Part shown: positions 25,855 through 34,420 of the stretch, one piece after another
Layout of the letters: the number at the start of each line of letters is the position of its first letter
How positions within the stretch are numbered: position 1 is the stretch's first letter
NCBI GenBank assembly: GCA_050744865.1
Contig: JBOGHW010000003.1
Span: 1-64,000, forward strand
Direction of reading: 5' to 3'
DNA length: 64,000 nucleotides
From: JAKACA01 sp050744865
Lineage (GTDB): Bacteria > Actinomycetota > Acidimicrobiia > Acidimicrobiales > Bog-793
The notes under the pieces: generated by a model
Database searches by the model: none
Seen by the model: only the letters and a program-made list of their open reading frames with translations
What the model was told of the DNA's origin: nothing
Program-made: the position numbers and the translations under genes

Positions 25855-26207
25855 AGCGGGAAGCGTTTCCCGCCGTGTAACGGCAACGGAGGTAGTCAAC
25901 GTGAAGCCGTCTGACTTTTCCGAGGAGTCCGATCCACCGGGCTGCACGAGCTCGGGCCTCTAAGTCCGAGCCGCTCAGCTTCTGGCGCCCGGTCGCCAAA
26001 TAGAAATGGTGCGCTCGGCATAAGCCGTTATCGCCCGACCCTTGCGGAGTATGACCGCGAACTCAAAAGAGGTCGACCGGTACACCCGAAGCGATAGCTG
26101 TGGCACTTCGGAGCAAACACCGAAGCCAGCCGCGTGACAAGCACGGATGGGTGCAAGCCCATGCCGGAACATAGAGGGCACCGGACCGGCCATTAGCGGC
26201 CGGTCCG
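25855..26207 (+). other. Hairpin-rich non-coding block, possible structured RNA
   Basis: The gap between the fds operon and the DUF2461 gene holds at least eight short perfect hairpins: 25856-25873 (7 bp), 25950-25971 (6 bp), 25983-25998 (TGGCG/CGCCA), 26016-26027 (CGGC/GCCG), 26044-26058 (GCGG/CCGC), 26106-26125 (CTTCGG/CCGAAG), 26147-26162 (ATGGG/CCCAT) and 26182-26207 (10 bp, loop ATTAGC). A 20-codon frame (25901-25963) with GGAGGT seven bases before a GTG sits between the first two. Strand is unknown; plus is assumed from the mini-ORF. The sequence does not match cobalamin, TPP, GEMM, tmRNA or SRP cores that I know. Confidence 0.35.
25901..25963 (+). CDS. Possible 20-residue leader peptide
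   Basis: GTG at 25901 follows GGAGGT with a 7-base gap, the best ribosome binding site in this gap. The frame reads MKPSDFSEESDPPGCTSSGL and ends at TAA 25961-25963, inside a hairpin (25950-25971). The position of the hairpin over the stop codon is what an attenuator would look like. No homology is known; chance is quite possible. Confidence 0.2.
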   Translation: MKPSDFSEESDPPGCTSSGL

Positions 26208-26273
26208 TCCCGCGTAAGGACGCTTTCTACCCTCGCATGATCGACAATTTGCGAGGCGCTAGGCTGGAGTTCC

Positions 26274-26924
26274 GTGGCGTTCAAGGGATGGCCGGTCGAA
26301 GCCATCGAGTTCTTCGAAGGACTCGAGGCGGACAACTCCAAGACCTACTGGGCGACCAACAAGGCGGTCTACGAGGAGTGCGTTCTAGAGCCGATGCAGG
26401 CGTTGCTGGACGAGCTGAGGGGCGAATTCGGGGCTGGCAAGATCTTCCGGCCGTACAGAGATGTCCGATTCAGCAAAGACAAGAGCCCCTACAAGACCAA
26501 CATCGCCGCCACGCTTGAGCGCGGGGGTTATCTGCACCTCGACGCCCACGGCTTCGGCTCAGGCAGCGGTATTTACATGATGGCCCCTGACCAGGTCGAA
26601 CGGTTCCGGGCGGCGGTCGCCGACGACAGGCGTGGCGCAGAGCTTCAGCGGATCGTCGCAAAGCTTCGCACGGGAGCCATAACCGTCGACGGCCACGGAG
26701 CATTGAAGACTGCGCCCAAGGGGTTCCCGAATGATCACCCGCGTATCGAGCTGCTACGCCAGAAGGGCCTCACGAGCTGGCGGCAGTGGGAGGTAGGACC
26801 GTGGCTTGGCTCACCGAAGGTGAAAAAGGGCGTGTCGGACTTCTTCAGGGCATCCCAGCCGCTCAACGACTGGCTGGACACCAACGTCGGAGCCAGCACG
26901 CTGGACGAGCCCGGCCGCCGGTAG
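26274..26924 (+). CDS. DUF2461 family protein
   Basis: 216 residues from GTG 26274 with GGAG six bases before. It has the family's hallmark N-terminus (WPVEAIEFFEGLEADNSKTYW near residue 6-26, given as a landmark) and the strong motif YRDVRFSKDKSPYKTN near 62, followed by GSGIYMM near 97. DUF2461 (TIGR02453) proteins are common in bacteria and fungi; their function is not known. It stands alone behind the hairpin-rich block and is convergent with the DUF2277 gene. Confidence 0.88.
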   Translation: MAFKGWPVEAIEFFEGLEADNSKTYWATNKAVYEECVLEPMQALLDELRGEFGAGKIFRPYRDVRFSKDKSPYKTNIAATLERGGYLHLDAHGFGSGSGIYMMAPDQVERFRAAVADDRRGAELQRIVAKLRTGAITVDGHGALKTAPKGFPNDHPRIELLRQKGLTSWRQWEVGPWLGSPKVKKGVSDFFRASQPLNDWLDTNVGASTLDEPGRR

Positions 26925-26997
26925 ACAAGCCCGACAGCTCGCGAAGCCCGGCGGCTCGTCAACCCCGGCGGGCGGACCGCTGGGGACGGCCGCCCTG

Positions 26998-27225
26998 TCA
27001 AGCCGTGGCGGAGGTCCCGCGTCCTCCCACGACCCAAGTGTCAAGCAGGCGGCTCGTGGCCGCCGCCACTTCGGCGATTGCGCGGTCGAAGGCATCCTGA
27101 TTGGCCCGCGAGGGCGTCTTTGCCTTCGTTCCGGACACCTTCCGCACGAACTGCCTGGCTGCGGCCTCCACGTCGCCGGCGGTTACCGGTGTCTCGCCCC
27201 TCAGGGTCACGATGCTTCTGCACAT
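26998..27225 (-). CDS. DUF2277 family protein
   Basis: 75 residues from ATG 27225. It carries the family pattern MCRSI at the start, AARQFVRKVSG near 21 and a helix ending in RAIAEVAAATSRLL, which is typical of DUF2277, a small actinobacterial/proteobacterial family of unknown function. The frame is open for ten further residues upstream, but the conserved MCR beginning argues for 27225. Same strand as the decarboxylase upstream, with 114 bases between. Confidence 0.8.
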   Translation of the reverse strand: MCRSIVTLRGETPVTAGDVEAAARQFVRKVSGTKAKTPSRANQDAFDRAIAEVAAATSRLLDTWVVGGRGTSATA

Positions 27226-27339
27226 GCGTCCAGGATCGCACAGCGGGCAATGCACTTGCTCCGAGTGACGCCGACCGTCTCAGACTCCGGCCGCGATCTC
27301 CTCGATACGAGCGACAAGGCGGGCGGCCCACGAGACGGA

Positions 27340-28665
27340 CTACGGCTTCATGAGGACGCTCCGCAGGAGCCGCACTCCCTCTGGCGGAGAGCTGGTGGCC
27401 AAGCGGGGATGGCGACGTACGAGATCGGTCGCGCTCACGCGGAGCAGGCTGAGGAAGACGGGCTCGCGCTCGGCCGTCATGGCGGCTTCGAACACCCGGC
27501 TGGAAGCGGTGTCGACCGCTGTGGCCACCGGCCGGTCCGGGAAGTACGCGACGATGTCGAGCTCGGGTTGCTGGTAGAGCGTCAGCACGCTCGAGACCTC
27601 CGCCAGCGAGGCGAACTCCACTGCCGCCGAGCGGGTGGCCCGGAGCACACTTCCGAGGCCGTCCAGGGTCAACGGGAACAACTGCAAGGTGAGCCACAGG
27701 GCCGCTGCCGCTGCCCCGGCTCGCGAGCACTCAAGGCTGATCTCCCCGAGGTGCCTGGCCTTGTCTGCAGTCGTGTAGTACGTGTACGGCGAGTCGTGCA
27801 GATAGTGACGGGCGACTGACGGGTCGGCGAACAGCACAGCTCCGCACCCGTACGGCTGCAGGCCGTGCTTGTGAGGATCGACGACGACCGAGTCGCACGA
27901 CTCGATCGCCATCCACGGACGCGGGTCGATCCCGAGCTCGGCGGCGGCAGCGGCATCACGCCCGATGATGGCGTAATACCCCCCATAGGCTGCGTCGACG
28001 TGGACCCGCAGCCCATAGCGGTCCCGCAGCGCCATGGCCTCGTCGACGCGATCGACGGCTCCGAGCCCGGTCGAGCCGGCCGTCACGACGACGGTCCCGA
28101 TCCGGCCGGCGCGGGCGAGGTCGGCGACCGCGTCGAGATCCATGCGCCCCGCCTCGTCGGCCGCGACGGCGTAACCCTCCATGCCCAGCAGGTGGCACAT
28201 ACGCGAGTGCGTATAGTGCGCCTCCGCCCCGTATGCGACACCCTTGCCGGGATGCGTCGAACGGGCGACGAAGAGAGCCTCGAGATTGGCGATGGTGCCG
28301 CTCGACGTCAGGTGGCCCAGATGCTCGGGCAGCCCGAACATCTGGGCCAGTGCCGAGATGGCCTCCACTTCCATCTCGGCGGTGGCAGGGCCGCCGTCCA
28401 GCGCGTGATTGTTCGGGTTCACAAGCATCGCCATGAGATACCCGGCAACAGCCACGGCGTGTGGCGGCTTCAGCATCTGTCCGGCATAGCGCGGATGGAA
28501 GAAGGGGTAGTTGTCCGTCAGGCGGTCGCCGAGGTCGCCAAGCGCGGCTTCCATCGCAGCGGCATCCACCTCGACAGAAAGGTGGCGGGTGTAAGGCCCG
28601 AACGTGTCCTGCCATTTGCCGTTGCTGGCTAGGCAAGTTTCCAGGTAAGCCGAGAGGTCGGTCAT
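27340..28665 (-). CDS. PLP-dependent decarboxylase (group II fold)
   Basis: 441 residues from ATG 28665, with AAAGGA six bases upstream. The fold-type I pattern is clear: HLTSSGTIANLEAL near 121 for PLP phosphate binding, VHVDAAYGG near 223, and the Schiff-base lysine in VVDPHKHGLQPYG near 265. It resembles aspartate/tyrosine/aromatic-L-amino-acid decarboxylases, but the substrate cannot be read. It follows the UbiA-like gene by 53 bases and probably belongs to the minus-strand run that starts at 33122. A second PLP decarboxylase, for glutamate, lies at 59100. Confidence 0.82.
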   Translation of the reverse strand: MTDLSAYLETCLASNGKWQDTFGPYTRHLSVEVDAAAMEAALGDLGDRLTDNYPFFHPRYAGQMLKPPHAVAVAGYLMAMLVNPNNHALDGGPATAEMEVEAISALAQMFGLPEHLGHLTSSGTIANLEALFVARSTHPGKGVAYGAEAHYTHSRMCHLLGMEGYAVAADEAGRMDLDAVADLARAGRIGTVVVTAGSTGLGAVDRVDEAMALRDRYGLRVHVDAAYGGYYAIIGRDAAAAAELGIDPRPWMAIESCDSVVVDPHKHGLQPYGCGAVLFADPSVARHYLHDSPYTYYTTADKARHLGEISLECSRAGAAAAALWLTLQLFPLTLDGLGSVLRATRSAAVEFASLAEVSSVLTLYQQPELDIVAYFPDRPVATAVDTASSRVFEAAMTAEREPVFLSLLRVSATDLVRRHPRLATSSPPEGVRLLRSVLMKP

Positions 28666-28718
28666 GGCATCCTTTCTCACCGAGCGACTCAGACGGAGCG
28701 ATCGCCCAACCGACGCGG

Positions 28719-29471
28719 TCAGGCCAGGCGAGCCACCGCCAGGGCGGCGGCCAGCAGGGCAATGCTCCAGGACATGGACCGGAGGGCTCTCTCAAGCGGT
28801 GCGATGATCGTCTGGGCGCTGATCTCCTGGGTGGCGCCGTCGGTTCCGACCATGGTGCCTTCCACTTGCTCGACGCTGCGCCGCACGAAGCGCGCCGGCA
28901 TGGACAAAGACCGCTGCGCAGTCGACAACCCGAAGGCGGCCACTGCTGCCATGACGGCGGCCCAGCTCAGGCGCGACGTCTCGGCGACGTAGGCAGTGAG
29001 GACGGGAAAGGCGCCCCAGGCCAGGGCGAAGCCGGCATCGGTGTGAACAAGCCCGCCGAACCACTCTGCGTTATAGGCGACGACGAGAAGCGGCCCAATC
29101 AGGATGAAAGGTACGAGGGGCCAGCCGACCCGATGCAGACCCACGACCCCAAGCCCGACGGCCACGGCTATCCCCACGACCGACACCGCTACGAGGGCAG
29201 CCGTCGGGATGCCGGTACGCAGCGGCCGGCCGTGCAACTCGTCGAGAGCGTGGGCGGCGACGCCGACGGCGAAGAAGAACGCCAGCAGGGTGGCAATCAA
29301 GCGGTCAGTGTGCACGACCGGGGCTAGGCAAGCTCCGATGACTACGTAGGACAGGTGCCAGGCCGTGTATGGCGGGTGCATGAGAGTCCACCAGTCCCGC
29401 CAGCCCCCGGCAGGAGCGGCGTAGAAGGCCGGTCGCCGAGCCGGCTCCTGCCTAGCTCGCCGCGTCGTCAT
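28719..29471 (-). CDS. Polytopic membrane protein, UbiA-prenyltransferase-like
   Basis: 250 residues with about seven membrane segments. A region HALDELHGRPLRTGIP near 73-88 recalls the first Asp-rich motif of UbiA-type prenyltransferases, but the canonical NxxxDxxxD spacing is not there, and a second motif is not clear. The C-terminal part has two more helices. The neighbouring UbiE-like methyltransferase gene, 21 bases upstream, supports a role in quinone or isoprenoid metabolism. The family call is tentative. Confidence 0.5.
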   Translation of the reverse strand: MTTRRARQEPARRPAFYAAPAGGWRDWWTLMHPPYTAWHLSYVVIGACLAPVVHTDRLIATLLAFFFAVGVAAHALDELHGRPLRTGIPTAALVAVSVVGIAVAVGLGVVGLHRVGWPLVPFILIGPLLVVAYNAEWFGGLVHTDAGFALAWGAFPVLTAYVAETSRLSWAAVMAAVAAFGLSTAQRSLSMPARFVRRSVEQVEGTMVGTDGATQEISAQTIIAPLERALRSMSWSIALLAAALAVARLA

Positions 29472-29492
29472 CGGAATCCGCCTGGGCCGCCG

Positions 29493-30215
29493 TCACGATC
29501 CGGCCTTGCTGCCCCACATGACGAGTCCGCCTCCGAGGCTCATCTCGTGGACTCCAACGTGCTCGATGCCGGCACGCTCCCAAGCCTGGATCGTCCAGCT
29601 CACCGGGTAGCGACGGTAGTGGCCGGAGATGTTGGGACCGAGGAAACGCCCGACCTTCCACCACTCGGAGCCCCCACCCAGCAGGCCGCCGACGGGAAGG
29701 AGCAAGCGTGTGTAGCCAACCCAGGCGGCATGCCAGAAGGGATTGGATGGCACCAGGAACTCGAGGCTCGAGATCGCCCCGCCCGGCTTGACCACGCGGG
29801 CGAGCTCGGCCAGGGTGGCGGCAGGGTCCTCCACATACCGCAGCAGGTACGTGAACGTCAGGGCGTCGAAGGCATCGTCAGGAAAGGGCAGCTGCTCGCC
29901 CCGGCCGAGGAGGAGCCCTATGCGATCGTCGAGGCCGGCACCGCTCACGTTCGTGGCACCCCGCGCCAGCATGGAGCGCGAGATGTCGACACCGACCACG
30001 TTGGCGCTGCTCCGCCGGGCGAGCTGGATGGCAACACCGGCGGTGCCCGAAGCCACGTCGAGTACGCGCCCGGGGCCGCCCGGGAGGACGTGGTCGACCA
30101 TTGCGCTGCGCCAGCGGGCGTTCTGGCCCATGGAGAGCACTTCGGCCAAGCGGTCGTAGCGGTTCGGCAAACCGGAGAACAGGGCCCGCGCAAAGCTGTT
30201 GCGCCTGCTGTCCAT
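29493..30215 (-). CDS. UbiE/MenG-like SAM-dependent methyltransferase
   Basis: 240 residues from ATG 30215. The class I methyltransferase fold shows motif I VLDVASGTAGVA near 51, the acidic VVGVDIS near 73, and FDALTFTYLLRYVEDP near 117, followed by RVVKPGG. The N-terminal FSGLPNRYDRLAEVLSMGQ is typical of UbiE/COQ5 enzymes that methylate demethylmenaquinone. Five bases separate it from the peptidase gene upstream. Which quinone or other lipid it methylates is not certain. Confidence 0.8.
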   Translation of the reverse strand: MDSRRNSFARALFSGLPNRYDRLAEVLSMGQNARWRSAMVDHVLPGGPGRVLDVASGTAGVAIQLARRSSANVVGVDISRSMLARGATNVSGAGLDDRIGLLLGRGEQLPFPDDAFDALTFTYLLRYVEDPAATLAELARVVKPGGAISSLEFLVPSNPFWHAAWVGYTRLLLPVGGLLGGGSEWWKVGRFLGPNISGHYRRYPVSWTIQAWERAGIEHVGVHEMSLGGGLVMWGSKAGS

Positions 30216-30220
30216 CCGGT

Positions 30221-32317
30221 TCAGCCGATCCGCAGGGCGCTGCGCAGGAACTCCAGCTCCAACAGGAGCCGGTTGGTGGCGACGACCTCTTGCGATGTCA
30301 TGTGGGTCACTCCTGTCAGAGGGATGACAGCGTGAGGGCGCCCGGCGGCAAGTAGCGCACTCGAGAGCTGAAGCGTATTCGCGACTGTGACGTTGTCATC
30401 GGCCATGCCATGGATCAACAGGAGCTGGCCCGACAGCCCGGCGGCGTCGCCCAGCAACGAGCACTTGTCGTAGTTCTCAGGCTCCTCGTCCGGATGCCCG
30501 AGGTAGCGCTCGGTGTAGCAGGTGTCGTAGAGGCGGAAGTCCGTGACAGGTGCTCCCGCCACTGCGGCGTGGAAGACGTCCGGCCGGCGCAGCACCGCCA
30601 TGGCCGACAAGTAGCCCCCGAAGGACCACCCCCTGATGCCGACACGCGAGAGGTCGAGGTCGGGCCACTCGGCAGCGGCGCAATGCAGGGCCACGACCTG
30701 GTCCTGCAACACCACGGTGGCCAAGTCGCCGCGGATCGAGCGGTCCCATTCCGGTCCCCGGCCCGGTGTGCCGTGACCGTCGGCTACGACAACGGCAAAG
30801 CCCTGGTCGGCGAACCACTGCTTCTCTAGGTAGATATTCGTTGAGGCGAGGACCATCTGCGCCTGTGGCCCTCCGTAAGGAGACATGAGGACCGGTAGCT
30901 TGCGCGATCCGCGAACGTGGCCCCTGGGGAAGATGACGGCGGTCCGTAGCTCGTCTGGGCCGTAGCGTCGCAGGTAGGGCGCGGTGGCTACAACCGGCGT
31001 CTCGGCGAGTGACTCGATCGTCCCGACTACCCTCCCGTCTCGCAGCACCGTCACCGTGCGCCCCGGCGCCTCCAGGCTCCCGCGGTTGAGGACCGTGGTG
31101 CCACCGCGCAGCCAGCCGGCCGTCACTCCGCCGCCCGGGCCGAGCGAGACGACGCCGTCCTCCCGCGACCAGGTGAAGACCTCGATCTCGGTCGGGTCGG
31201 CGGAGGCATGGAACGCCACGGTGTCCTCGTCGACGCTTATGACTCCGCGGACCTGCAGACTCGGTTCGGTGACGGTCTCGCTTCCGACGACGAGGCGCCT
31301 GGCCCCGTCCTTCTCGACGGTACGCACTATCGTGCCGTCGGCCAGCCGGCCCGGCACCCCTGGCACGATGTCGAGCCAGGCGCCGTCGCTGTCTTCACAC
31401 AGGACGGTGGTCACGCCGGTGGATGGATCCACCTCGAGCAACTGGCTGCTGCGCTGGTCGCGGCTCATCACGAGAAGGAGCAGACCGTGCAGCGACCAGT
31501 GAGCCGTGACGATGTACTCGTAGGCGGCCCTGTCCCAAGCCACCTCGACGCGGCTGCCGTCGAGCCCGACCACGAACAGGGTGACGTCGGCGTTGGCCGT
31601 CCCGGCAACCGGGTAGCGCAGCTGTGTGGCCGGCACCTCCGGACGGGCGGGATCGGCAATGTGACGGATCGTGACTGGGGAGTTGTCACATCGCTCCACC
31701 AGCACGGAAGTCCCGTCCGGAGCCCACCAGAACCCCTCCTGGCGCTCCATCTCTTCCGCAGCGACGAACTCGGCGAGACCGTAAGTCACATCCGGGCTCT
31801 CCGGCTCGGCGAGCGGCCGGTCGTTCCCCGGTGCTGGCCGCCCCGCCGGCGTTAGGCGTAAAGCACCGCCCGACACGTAGGCCACCCAGGTGCCCGATGG
31901 GTCGAGCCGCGGATCCACGGCCGGCTCTAGACAGCCCAGCTGGGTCACCTCGCCGCTGCTGATGGAGACGGCGAACAAGCGGCCGTTGAGGTCGAAGGCG
32001 GCCAGCCGGCCCGCCTGGTCCACGGTGAAACGCACAATCCCCATCGAGGCCTCTCGCGCTCGCTCACGGCGAGCTCTCTCCTCGGGCGGGAGGTCCTCTG
32101 CGACGCCGGCGTCGAGGAGGGCGGTCGGGTCGACGAGCAACCTGGTCTCGGCGGCGGCGACGTCGTAGAGCCAAAGGCACGTCTGCCGGTCGGACCCGTT
32201 CTTCGACCGGAGCAGCAATACGTGCTCCCCTGCTGCTCCGACCGCGAAGGCGCGTGGCACTCCGAGAGTGAACCTGGCCGTGCGAGCCATCTGTCGGGGG
32301 AATGCCGTGTCCGTCAT
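30221..32317 (-). CDS. S9 family peptidase (prolyl oligopeptidase / DPP4-like)
   Basis: 698 residues. An N-terminal beta-propeller-like region of about 430 residues is followed by an alpha/beta-hydrolase domain with the catalytic Ser in GWSFGGYLS near 564, Asp in MADDNV near 637 and His in THMTS near 670. The propeller segment FVAAEEMERQEGFWW near 188 contains a Glu pair of the kind DPP4-type enzymes use to bind the substrate N-terminus. No signal peptide is evident. It should cleave Xaa-Pro or similar dipeptides from peptide N-termini. Confidence 0.88.
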   Translation of the reverse strand: MTDTAFPRQMARTARFTLGVPRAFAVGAAGEHVLLLRSKNGSDRQTCLWLYDVAAAETRLLVDPTALLDAGVAEDLPPEERARRERAREASMGIVRFTVDQAGRLAAFDLNGRLFAVSISSGEVTQLGCLEPAVDPRLDPSGTWVAYVSGGALRLTPAGRPAPGNDRPLAEPESPDVTYGLAEFVAAEEMERQEGFWWAPDGTSVLVERCDNSPVTIRHIADPARPEVPATQLRYPVAGTANADVTLFVVGLDGSRVEVAWDRAAYEYIVTAHWSLHGLLLLVMSRDQRSSQLLEVDPSTGVTTVLCEDSDGAWLDIVPGVPGRLADGTIVRTVEKDGARRLVVGSETVTEPSLQVRGVISVDEDTVAFHASADPTEIEVFTWSREDGVVSLGPGGGVTAGWLRGGTTVLNRGSLEAPGRTVTVLRDGRVVGTIESLAETPVVATAPYLRRYGPDELRTAVIFPRGHVRGSRKLPVLMSPYGGPQAQMVLASTNIYLEKQWFADQGFAVVVADGHGTPGRGPEWDRSIRGDLATVVLQDQVVALHCAAAEWPDLDLSRVGIRGWSFGGYLSAMAVLRRPDVFHAAVAGAPVTDFRLYDTCYTERYLGHPDEEPENYDKCSLLGDAAGLSGQLLLIHGMADDNVTVANTLQLSSALLAAGRPHAVIPLTGVTHMTSQEVVATNRLLLELEFLRSALRIG

Positions 32318-32321
32318 GGGC

Positions 32322-33122
32322 TCATTCCTCTCCTTGCTGGCCGACCAGCCTGTACGAGCTCATCGAGAGCGACCCGCCGAAGTATCCCTCTGTCATCGCT
32401 TCGGCGCGCTGACCGCCGGCCGAGGCGAGCCCGGCGATGTACAGCAGCGGGATGTAGTGATCCGGGGTCGGCGCTGCCATGGCGAAGTCGGCGTGATGGG
32501 CCAGCTTGCCGAGCGAGGCCGGGTCCGAGGTCATCGCCTCGCGAACATCGTCGTCGAAGCGGTGCGCCCACTCGGTGCCCGTCTCGCCGGCCGAGAAGTC
32601 GACGACCCTCAGATTGTGAACAACGTTCCCGCTTCCAAGAACCATCACACCCTTGGCCCGCAGCGGCGCCAGCTGGGCACCCAGCTGGAAGTGATAGTCG
32701 AGCGGCTTGTCGGCGTTGATGGCCAGCTGGACGACTGGAACGTCGGCCTCGGGGAACATCCTGCACAGCACGACCCAGGTCCCGTGGTCGAGTCCCCAGG
32801 CGTCCTGGTCCGTCCCCATCCACGTAGGCTTGACCAGCTCCACGATCTCGGCAGCAAGCTCCGGGTCGCCGGGCGCGGCGTACCGGAAGTCGTTCAGCTC
32901 CTGGGGGAACCCGAAGAAGTCGTGGATCGTCCGCGGCTCCGACATAGCCGTGACCGCCGTCGAATTCCAGTACCAATGAGCCGAGATGACAAGTATGGCC
33001 TTCGGTCGTTCAGGCAGCTCGCCGGCGTAGCCGGCCCAGGCCTCGGTGTAGCGGTTGGCCTGGATGGCGTTCATCGGGCTGCCGTGGCCGATGAAGGCTG
33101 CAGGTGTCAGGGTGGCGTCCAT
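32322..33122 (-). CDS. YgiD-type extradiol dioxygenase (DODA family)
   Basis: 266 residues from ATG 33122, set by GGAGA seven bases upstream; the frame extends twelve codons further. The class III extradiol family pattern is clear: FIGHGSPMNAI near 11, ISAHWYW near 46 giving metal-binding histidines, LDHGTWV near 111 and GSGNVVHNL near 162. Homologs such as E. coli YgiD open the ring of DOPA (4,5-extradiol). It starts the minus-strand run with the S9 peptidase 4 bases downstream. Confidence 0.85.
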   Translation of the reverse strand: MDATLTPAAFIGHGSPMNAIQANRYTEAWAGYAGELPERPKAILVISAHWYWNSTAVTAMSEPRTIHDFFGFPQELNDFRYAAPGDPELAAEIVELVKPTWMGTDQDAWGLDHGTWVVLCRMFPEADVPVVQLAINADKPLDYHFQLGAQLAPLRAKGVMVLGSGNVVHNLRVVDFSAGETGTEWAHRFDDDVREAMTSDPASLGKLAHHADFAMAAPTPDHYIPLLYIAGLASAGGQRAEAMTEGYFGGSLSMSSYRLVGQQGEE

Positions 33123-33262
33123 GGCGTATCTCCGATGCTCGGCGCGTGGTGGGGCCAACGTACCGTTTTTGGCGCCAAGTGCCGTAGCCTAGGCGCGCCT
33201 GATGCTTTCGTCGTCAATCAGCGCCATAATCTCTGGTGTAACATTCGAGAAACGGACATCCG

Positions 33263-34393
33263 ATGACCGACACGCAGTCCCGGCCCACCCCGAGCTTGCC
33301 TCCGCTCCCGAGCGCGGCGGAGGTCGACGCGTCGGTCAAGATCGTGCACGACCACGCCGACCGCATCTTCTCGTGGAACTACGAGCGCTCCAGGCCGCAA
33401 CTGGTGACGCTCTACAACAAGGCCATGGCGTCGCAGTGGAGCAGCGTGACAGACCTCGACTGGAGCACCGAGGTCGACCCCGAGGCGCTCGTGGACATGG
33501 ACTCGCCCGGCATGCATCTCGTCAAGGCGGCGGGCGCCTTGCCGGGCTCGCCGATGGCAACCTGGAGTGAGCGTGAGTACCTCGCGCTCGGCATCGAGAT
33601 GTTCAAGGCGAACATCTCCCAGTTCATGCACGGCGAGCAGGGCGCCATGATGGTCGCAGCCAAGATCGTCGAGACGGTCCCTTGGATCGATGCCAAATAT
33701 TACGCCTCCACCCAGACGATGGACGAAGCCCGTCACACCGAAGTCTTCGCAAAGTACCTGTCGACCAAAGTCGGTGACCCTTACCCTATGAGCGAGTTCC
33801 TGGAAGCTCAGATCATGGCGCTCATCGAAGACAGCCGCTGGGACATCGCCTACCTGGGCATGCAGATAGTCATCGAGAGCCTGGCGCTGGCCGCCTTCGG
33901 AGATATGTTGCGCCGCACCAGTGAGCCCCTCTTGAAGAAGCTGCTCCGCTACATAATGTCTGACGAGGCCCGCCACGTCGCCTTCGGCGTCTTGTCCCTG
34001 AAGGAGTTCTACGCCGGGCTGCCGGAGGCCGAGCTGAAGGACCGGCAGGAGTTTCTCGTAGAGAACACCCTCCGCAACCGCGCCAGGGCGACCACGCCTG
34101 AGATATGGGAGCGAATGGGCCTGAGAGCCGAGACGGTGGCACCGTTCATCATGGAAGCAGCATCCAAGATGAAGACGAGCCCGGCGGCGAGCTTCCAGCG
34201 AGGCTTCTTCGCCAAGCTCGTCCCCAACGTCCGCAAGTTGGGCCTCCTCGACGCCAACGATGGCTACCTGCGCAAGCAGTGGGCAGAGGTTGGCCTCATG
34301 CAGTTCGAATTCGCCGACGACACTGCAACCGACTACGAGTCTTACGACGAGGTGGCTCGCGACCGGGCGCACCTTGCAGCTGCCCAGAGCTGA
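33263..34393 (+). CDS. Ferritin-like diiron protein (AurF/R2-like)
   Basis: 376 residues, almost all helical. Likely iron ligands are Glu in MHGEQGAMM near 127, Glu and His in DEARHTEVF near 155 and 158, Glu in VIESLAL near 205, and Glu and His in SDEARHVAFG near 235 and 238. This paired ExxH pattern is that of diiron oxygenases and R2-like proteins; the actinobacterial group is usually annotated only as ferritin-like. The length is greater than that of ferritin and fits an oxygenase. It is divergent from the ring-cleaving dioxygenase at 33122. Substrate unknown. Confidence 0.75.
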   Translation: MTDTQSRPTPSLPPLPSAAEVDASVKIVHDHADRIFSWNYERSRPQLVTLYNKAMASQWSSVTDLDWSTEVDPEALVDMDSPGMHLVKAAGALPGSPMATWSEREYLALGIEMFKANISQFMHGEQGAMMVAAKIVETVPWIDAKYYASTQTMDEARHTEVFAKYLSTKVGDPYPMSEFLEAQIMALIEDSRWDIAYLGMQIVIESLALAAFGDMLRRTSEPLLKKLLRYIMSDEARHVAFGVLSLKEFYAGLPEAELKDRQEFLVENTLRNRARATTPEIWERMGLRAETVAPFIMEAASKMKTSPAASFQRGFFAKLVPNVRKLGLLDANDGYLRKQWAEVGLMQFEFADDTATDYESYDEVARDRAHLAAAQS

Positions 34394-34420
34394 GCGCCTC
34401 CCGGGGCCGGTCTCGGACAG

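Noticed and set aside
25975..26215. Cobalamin, c-di-GMP or TPP riboswitch, or a tRNA, in the hairpin block
   Set aside because: None of the conserved cores (B12 box, GEMM tetraloop receptor, CTGAGA/ACCTGAT, tRNA T-arm with GTTCGAATC) is present; only short hairpins are.
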